Shown here piece after piece: positions 24,017 through 26,305 of a DNA stretch of 26,305 nt (positions within the stretch are counted from its first letter, which is position 1; each line of letters starts with the position of its first letter). Origin of the DNA: Pseudomonadota bacterium (GTDB lineage: Bacteria > Pseudomonadota > Gammaproteobacteria > Burkholderiales > Burkholderiaceae); assembly GCA_963205525.1 (NCBI GenBank), contig CAUJJP010000132.1, positions 1-26,305 on the forward strand, in the 5' to 3' direction. A program made the position numbers and the translations under genes. The notes under the pieces were generated by a model. That model saw nothing but the letters and a program-made list of their open reading frames with translations, was not told where the DNA came from and did no database searches.

Positions 24017-25093
24017 CGACCTCCTCCCCAGGCGCTGGCCGAGTCCGACCAAGCCCTGCGGCAGCAGCGCCACGCAGGCGATGATGCTCAGGCCCAGGCC
24101 GAGCTGCCAGTGGCGCGCGAACTCGCCGAACACCGCCTCAGACTTGAACAGCTCCTGCAGCAGCGCGTAGGCGAAGGCGCCGATGAGCGCGCCGCGCAGG
24201 TGACCCAGACCGCCGAGGATGATCATCACCAGCACCGCGCCGGACTGATGCCAGGCCAGCAACTCGGGGTTGACGAAACCGTCCTTCACCGCGAACAGGA
24301 AGCCGGCGAGGCCGGCGACGGCGCCCGAGAGGTGCCAGCCCAGCATCTCGGGGTTCACGAAGCCGTCCTTGACCGCAAACAGGAATCCCGCCAGCCCGGC
24401 GAGTGCGCCCGACAGGGTGAAGGCGGCGAGCTTGTAGGGGTAGCTCGCGAAGCCGGTGGCGCGCATGCGCTGCTCGTTGGACTTGATGCCAGCCAGCGCA
24501 CGCCCGAAGCGCGATCGCATCAGCAGCGCCAGCAGCACGAACACCGCCGCCAGCACGCCGAGCACCGCGTAGTACAGGGTGAGCGCGCCGTCGAGCTCGA
24601 ACCAGGGCGAGTCCGCGGGCCCGACCACCGGCTTGAAGTACAGGTAGATGCCGTCGCTGCCGCCACCCAGCGGCGTGTCGTGGATGACGAAGTAGGCCAT
24701 CTGGGCGAAAGCCAGCGTCACCATGATGAAGTACACGCCCTGGGTGCGCAGCGACAGCGCCCCCACCGCCAGCGCGTACAGCCCGGCCAGGCCGACCGAG
24801 GCGGCCAGCAGAACCAGCAGGCCGCCGGGCCCGCTCTCGGGCGACAGCAGCACCGCGGCGTAGGCGCCGATACCGAAGAAGCCCGCCTGGCCGAAGCACA
24901 CCAGCCCGGTGCCGCCGACCAGCAGCTCCAGGCTCAGCGCCAGCACGGCGTAGATCATGATCTTGGTCACCAGGTCCAGCCCGTAGCTGCCGGCCGCCAG
25001 CGGGTACAGCGCCAGCGCCAGGAAGGCCAGGACCACGAAGACCCGCTTGCCGATTTCGCCCTTGGGTGCGAGCTTCTCCATGGCGGTCCTCAT
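24011..25093 (-). CDS. livM: ABC transporter permease, LivM type, with internal duplication
   Basis: A 360-residue inner-membrane permease of the HAAT family, with the LivM hallmarks LVGGTGLVCFGQAGFFGIGAY and GIKSNEQRMRATGF and multiple transmembrane helices. It is about 30 residues longer than most LivM proteins. The excess is explained by a tandem duplication of 28 residues: 232-259 and 260-287 both read AGLAGFLFAVKDGFVNPE with minor changes. The second copy then leads into the conserved VLVMIILGGLGHLRG. ATG 25093 overlaps the livH stop by 4 bp; Met5 is an alternative start. It forms the translocation pore with LivH. Confidence 0.93.
   Translation of the reverse strand: MRTAMEKLAPKGEIGKRVFVVLAFLALALYPLAAGSYGLDLVTKIMIYAVLALSLELLVGGTGLVCFGQAGFFGIGAYAAVLLSPESGPGGLLVLLAASVGLAGLYALAVGALSLRTQGVYFIMVTLAFAQMAYFVIHDTPLGGGSDGIYLYFKPVVGPADSPWFELDGALTLYYAVLGVLAAVFVLLALLMRSRFGRALAGIKSNEQRMRATGFASYPYKLAAFTLSGALAGLAGFLFAVKDGFVNPEMLGWHLSGAVAGLAGFLFAVKDGFVNPELLAWHQSGAVLVMIILGGLGHLRGALIGAFAYALLQELFKSEAVFGEFARHWQLGLGLSIIACVALLPQGLVGLGQRLGRRSA
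24233..24400 (-). repeat. 84-bp in-frame tandem duplication within livM
   Basis: Copy 1 is 24317-24400 and copy 2 is 24233-24316. I count 16 differences in 84 bp, yet only 3 of 28 residues change, so most substitutions are synonymous. This shows an old duplication kept under selection for its protein sequence, not an assembly artefact. Confidence 0.9.
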
Positions 25094-25971
25094 GCGGCCT
25101 TGAACAGCCCGGCCGGCCGCACGAGCAGGATGACGGCCATCAGCACGTACACCAGCACACCCGCGGCGTCGGGGAAGAAGACCTTGCCGAAGGTGTCCAC
25201 CACCCCGATCAGCAAGGCCGCCACCAGGGCGCCGCGCACCGAGCCGATGCCGCCTATCACCACCACCACGAAGCAGATGATGAGCACCGAGTTACCCATG
25301 CCCGGGTAGACGCTGCTGATCGGCGCCGCGATCATGCCCGCCAGCGCCGCCAGCGCGACCCCGGCCGCGAACACGATGCGGTACAGGAATTGGATGTCCA
25401 CGCCCAGGCTCTGCACCATCTCGCGGTTGGCCGCACCGGCGCGTATCGTCATCCCGAGCCGGGTGCGCGAGAGCACCAGGTACATGCCCAGCGCCAGCAG
25501 CAGGCACACGCCGGAGATGAAGAGCCGGTACACCGGGTAGCTCATCACGTCGCCGAGCGCGATGCTGCCGGCCAGCAGCGCGGGCGCGGTCACGCCGTGC
25601 ACGTCGTCGTCCACCAGCAGGCTGCGCAACTCCTCGAACACCAGGATGAGGCCGAAGGTCATGAGCACCTGCTGCAGGTGCTCACGCTCGTACAGCATGC
25701 TGAAGAAGGCCCACTCCAGCACGTAGCCCAGCGCCACCGACAGGACCAGGCCTACGCCCAAGGTGGCGAAGAAGCCGCCGCCGAACCAGCCCTGCACCAG
25801 CGGCGCCAGTGCGTAGGCCATGTAGGCGCCCACCATGTAGAAGCTGCCGTGGGCGAGGTTGATGACGCCCATGATGCCGAAGATCAGCGTCAGCCCGGAG
25901 GCGACGAGGAACAGCAGCAGCCCGTACTGCAGCGCGTTCAGGCACTGGATGAGGAAGGTCGCAAGGTCCAT
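25090..25971 (-). CDS. livH: ABC transporter permease, LivH type
   Basis: A 293-residue inner-membrane permease with about eight hydrophobic helices. GLTLIFGIMGVINLAHGSFYMVGAY at residues 26-50 is the LivH signature. The cytoplasmic SRTRLGMTIRAGAANREMVQSLGVD loop is the ATPase-coupling EAA-like segment, and VVVVIGGIGSVRGALVAALL follows. Its length is normal. It opens the livH-livM-livG-livF run, each overlapping the next by 4 bp. No Shine-Dalgarno is evident before its ATG. The 79-bp gap to the binding-protein gene contains a weak 6-bp stem (25995-26000 with 26019-26024), which may trim or attenuate the transcript so that binding protein is made in excess. Confidence 0.95.
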   Translation of the reverse strand: MDLATFLIQCLNALQYGLLLFLVASGLTLIFGIMGVINLAHGSFYMVGAYMAYALAPLVQGWFGGGFFATLGVGLVLSVALGYVLEWAFFSMLYEREHLQQVLMTFGLILVFEELRSLLVDDDVHGVTAPALLAGSIALGDVMSYPVYRLFISGVCLLLALGMYLVLSRTRLGMTIRAGAANREMVQSLGVDIQFLYRIVFAAGVALAALAGMIAAPISSVYPGMGNSVLIICFVVVVIGGIGSVRGALVAALLIGVVDTFGKVFFPDAAGVLVYVLMAVILLVRPAGLFKAA

Positions 25972-26050
25972 GGTGGGCGTGCAGGAGGGCGGGGCCGGCG
26001 TACCCGCGGTGGCGGACGCGCCGGACCTGTGGGCAGCACGGTGGCCGGTC

Positions 26051-26305
26051 TTACATCCGGCAGCCGCGCCCCGGATCGGCGAGCGCCTTCACCGCCACCC
26101 CGGTGACGACGTTGTACTCGCCGCGCACCTCGCGCGCGTAGATGTCCTGCACCGGGTTGTGCGACTTGCTCAGCGTGAAGGCGCCGCGCGGGCTGTCGAT
26201 GCGCGCGCTCTCGATCGCCTTGTACAGCGCGTCCTTCTTGCCCAGGTCGCCCTTCACCGCGTTGGCCCCGGCGATCAGCATCTGCGCGGCGTCCCAGCCC
26301 TGCAT
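26051..26305 (-). CDS. periplasmic substrate-binding protein (LivK type), C-terminal part
   Basis: Only the last 84 residues are present; the gene continues beyond the right edge, and the first Met seen is internal. The segment QGWDAAQMLIAGANAVKGDLGKKDAL is followed by SPRGAFTLSKSHNPVQDIYAREV. This matches the second lobe of family Peripla_BP_6 proteins, where RG-x-F and NP-x-QD are typical. It is the solute-capturing partner of the downstream LivHMGF components and would be exported to the periplasm. The ligand cannot be inferred from this fragment. Confidence 0.9.
   Translation of the reverse strand: MQGWDAAQMLIAGANAVKGDLGKKDALYKAIESARIDSPRGAFTLSKSHNPVQDIYAREVRGEYNVVTGVAVKALADPGRGCRM

Noticed and set aside
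24233..24400. livM duplication as an assembly error
   Set aside because: The copies differ at 16 of 84 bases, mostly at synonymous sites, which an assembly duplication would not produce.

Overview
The window reads as a chromosomal segment of a very GC-rich betaproteobacterium. By eye the base composition is near 70% G+C, with strong third-position G/C preference. Several features fit the order Burkholderiales, most likely the Rubrivivax/Leptothrix/Comamonadaceae side: a kynBUA operon, an anthranilate-CoA ligase of the benzoate-CoA ligase family, a PEP-CTERM protein, RhlE, EttA and a livHMGF transporter. This placement is inference from gene content. I see no phage, plasmid, insertion sequence, CRISPR, rRNA or tRNA.

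Left part (1-6808): a gene-free edge carries a duplicated hairpin-rich 58-bp repeat. Three minus-strand genes follow (2-aminobenzoate-CoA ligase, an Arg-less RidA homologue and a small cupin). Divergent from them is the tightly overlapped kynB-kynU-kynA operon. Together they read as tryptophan -> formylkynurenine -> kynurenine -> anthranilate -> anthraniloyl-CoA. The divergent gap holds a perfect 15-bp palindrome that overlaps a good -35 box for the ligase operon, which suggests one repressor controls at least that side. A class V aminotransferase lies convergent to kynA.

Middle (6809-15911): a tandem pair of 61-bp repeats precedes a long Xaa-Pro aminopeptidase, which is followed by a ROK sugar kinase. 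Then come a stand-alone bioD, a secreted trypsin-like protease with a PEP-CTERM sorting tail, a LytTR-type two-component system (sensor and regulator genes overlapping by 4 bp) and ettA.

Right part (15912-26305): a small DUF4870-like membrane protein, the RNA helicase rhlE with a structured leader, a beta-CASP metallo-beta-lactamase RNase and a MgtC/DUF4010 membrane protein. A yaaA-prolyl-4-hydroxylase pair runs the other way. The window ends with a branched-chain/amide-type ABC transporter (livF, livG, livM, livH and the C-terminus of the binding protein), with 4-bp overlaps between its permease and ATPase genes.

The most unusual signals are (i) a palindromic repeat family, present twice upstream of the aminopeptidase, a diverged copy of which supplies the start codon and first ~20 codons of livG, (ii) an in-frame 28-residue tandem duplication inside livM whose DNA has diverged far more than its protein, (iii) the palindrome between the ligase and kyn operons, and (iv) a RidA paralogue lacking the catalytic arginine, sitting beside the anthranilate-CoA ligase. 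I did not find a wholly new defence or mobile system here; most of the window is ordinary chromosomal metabolism.
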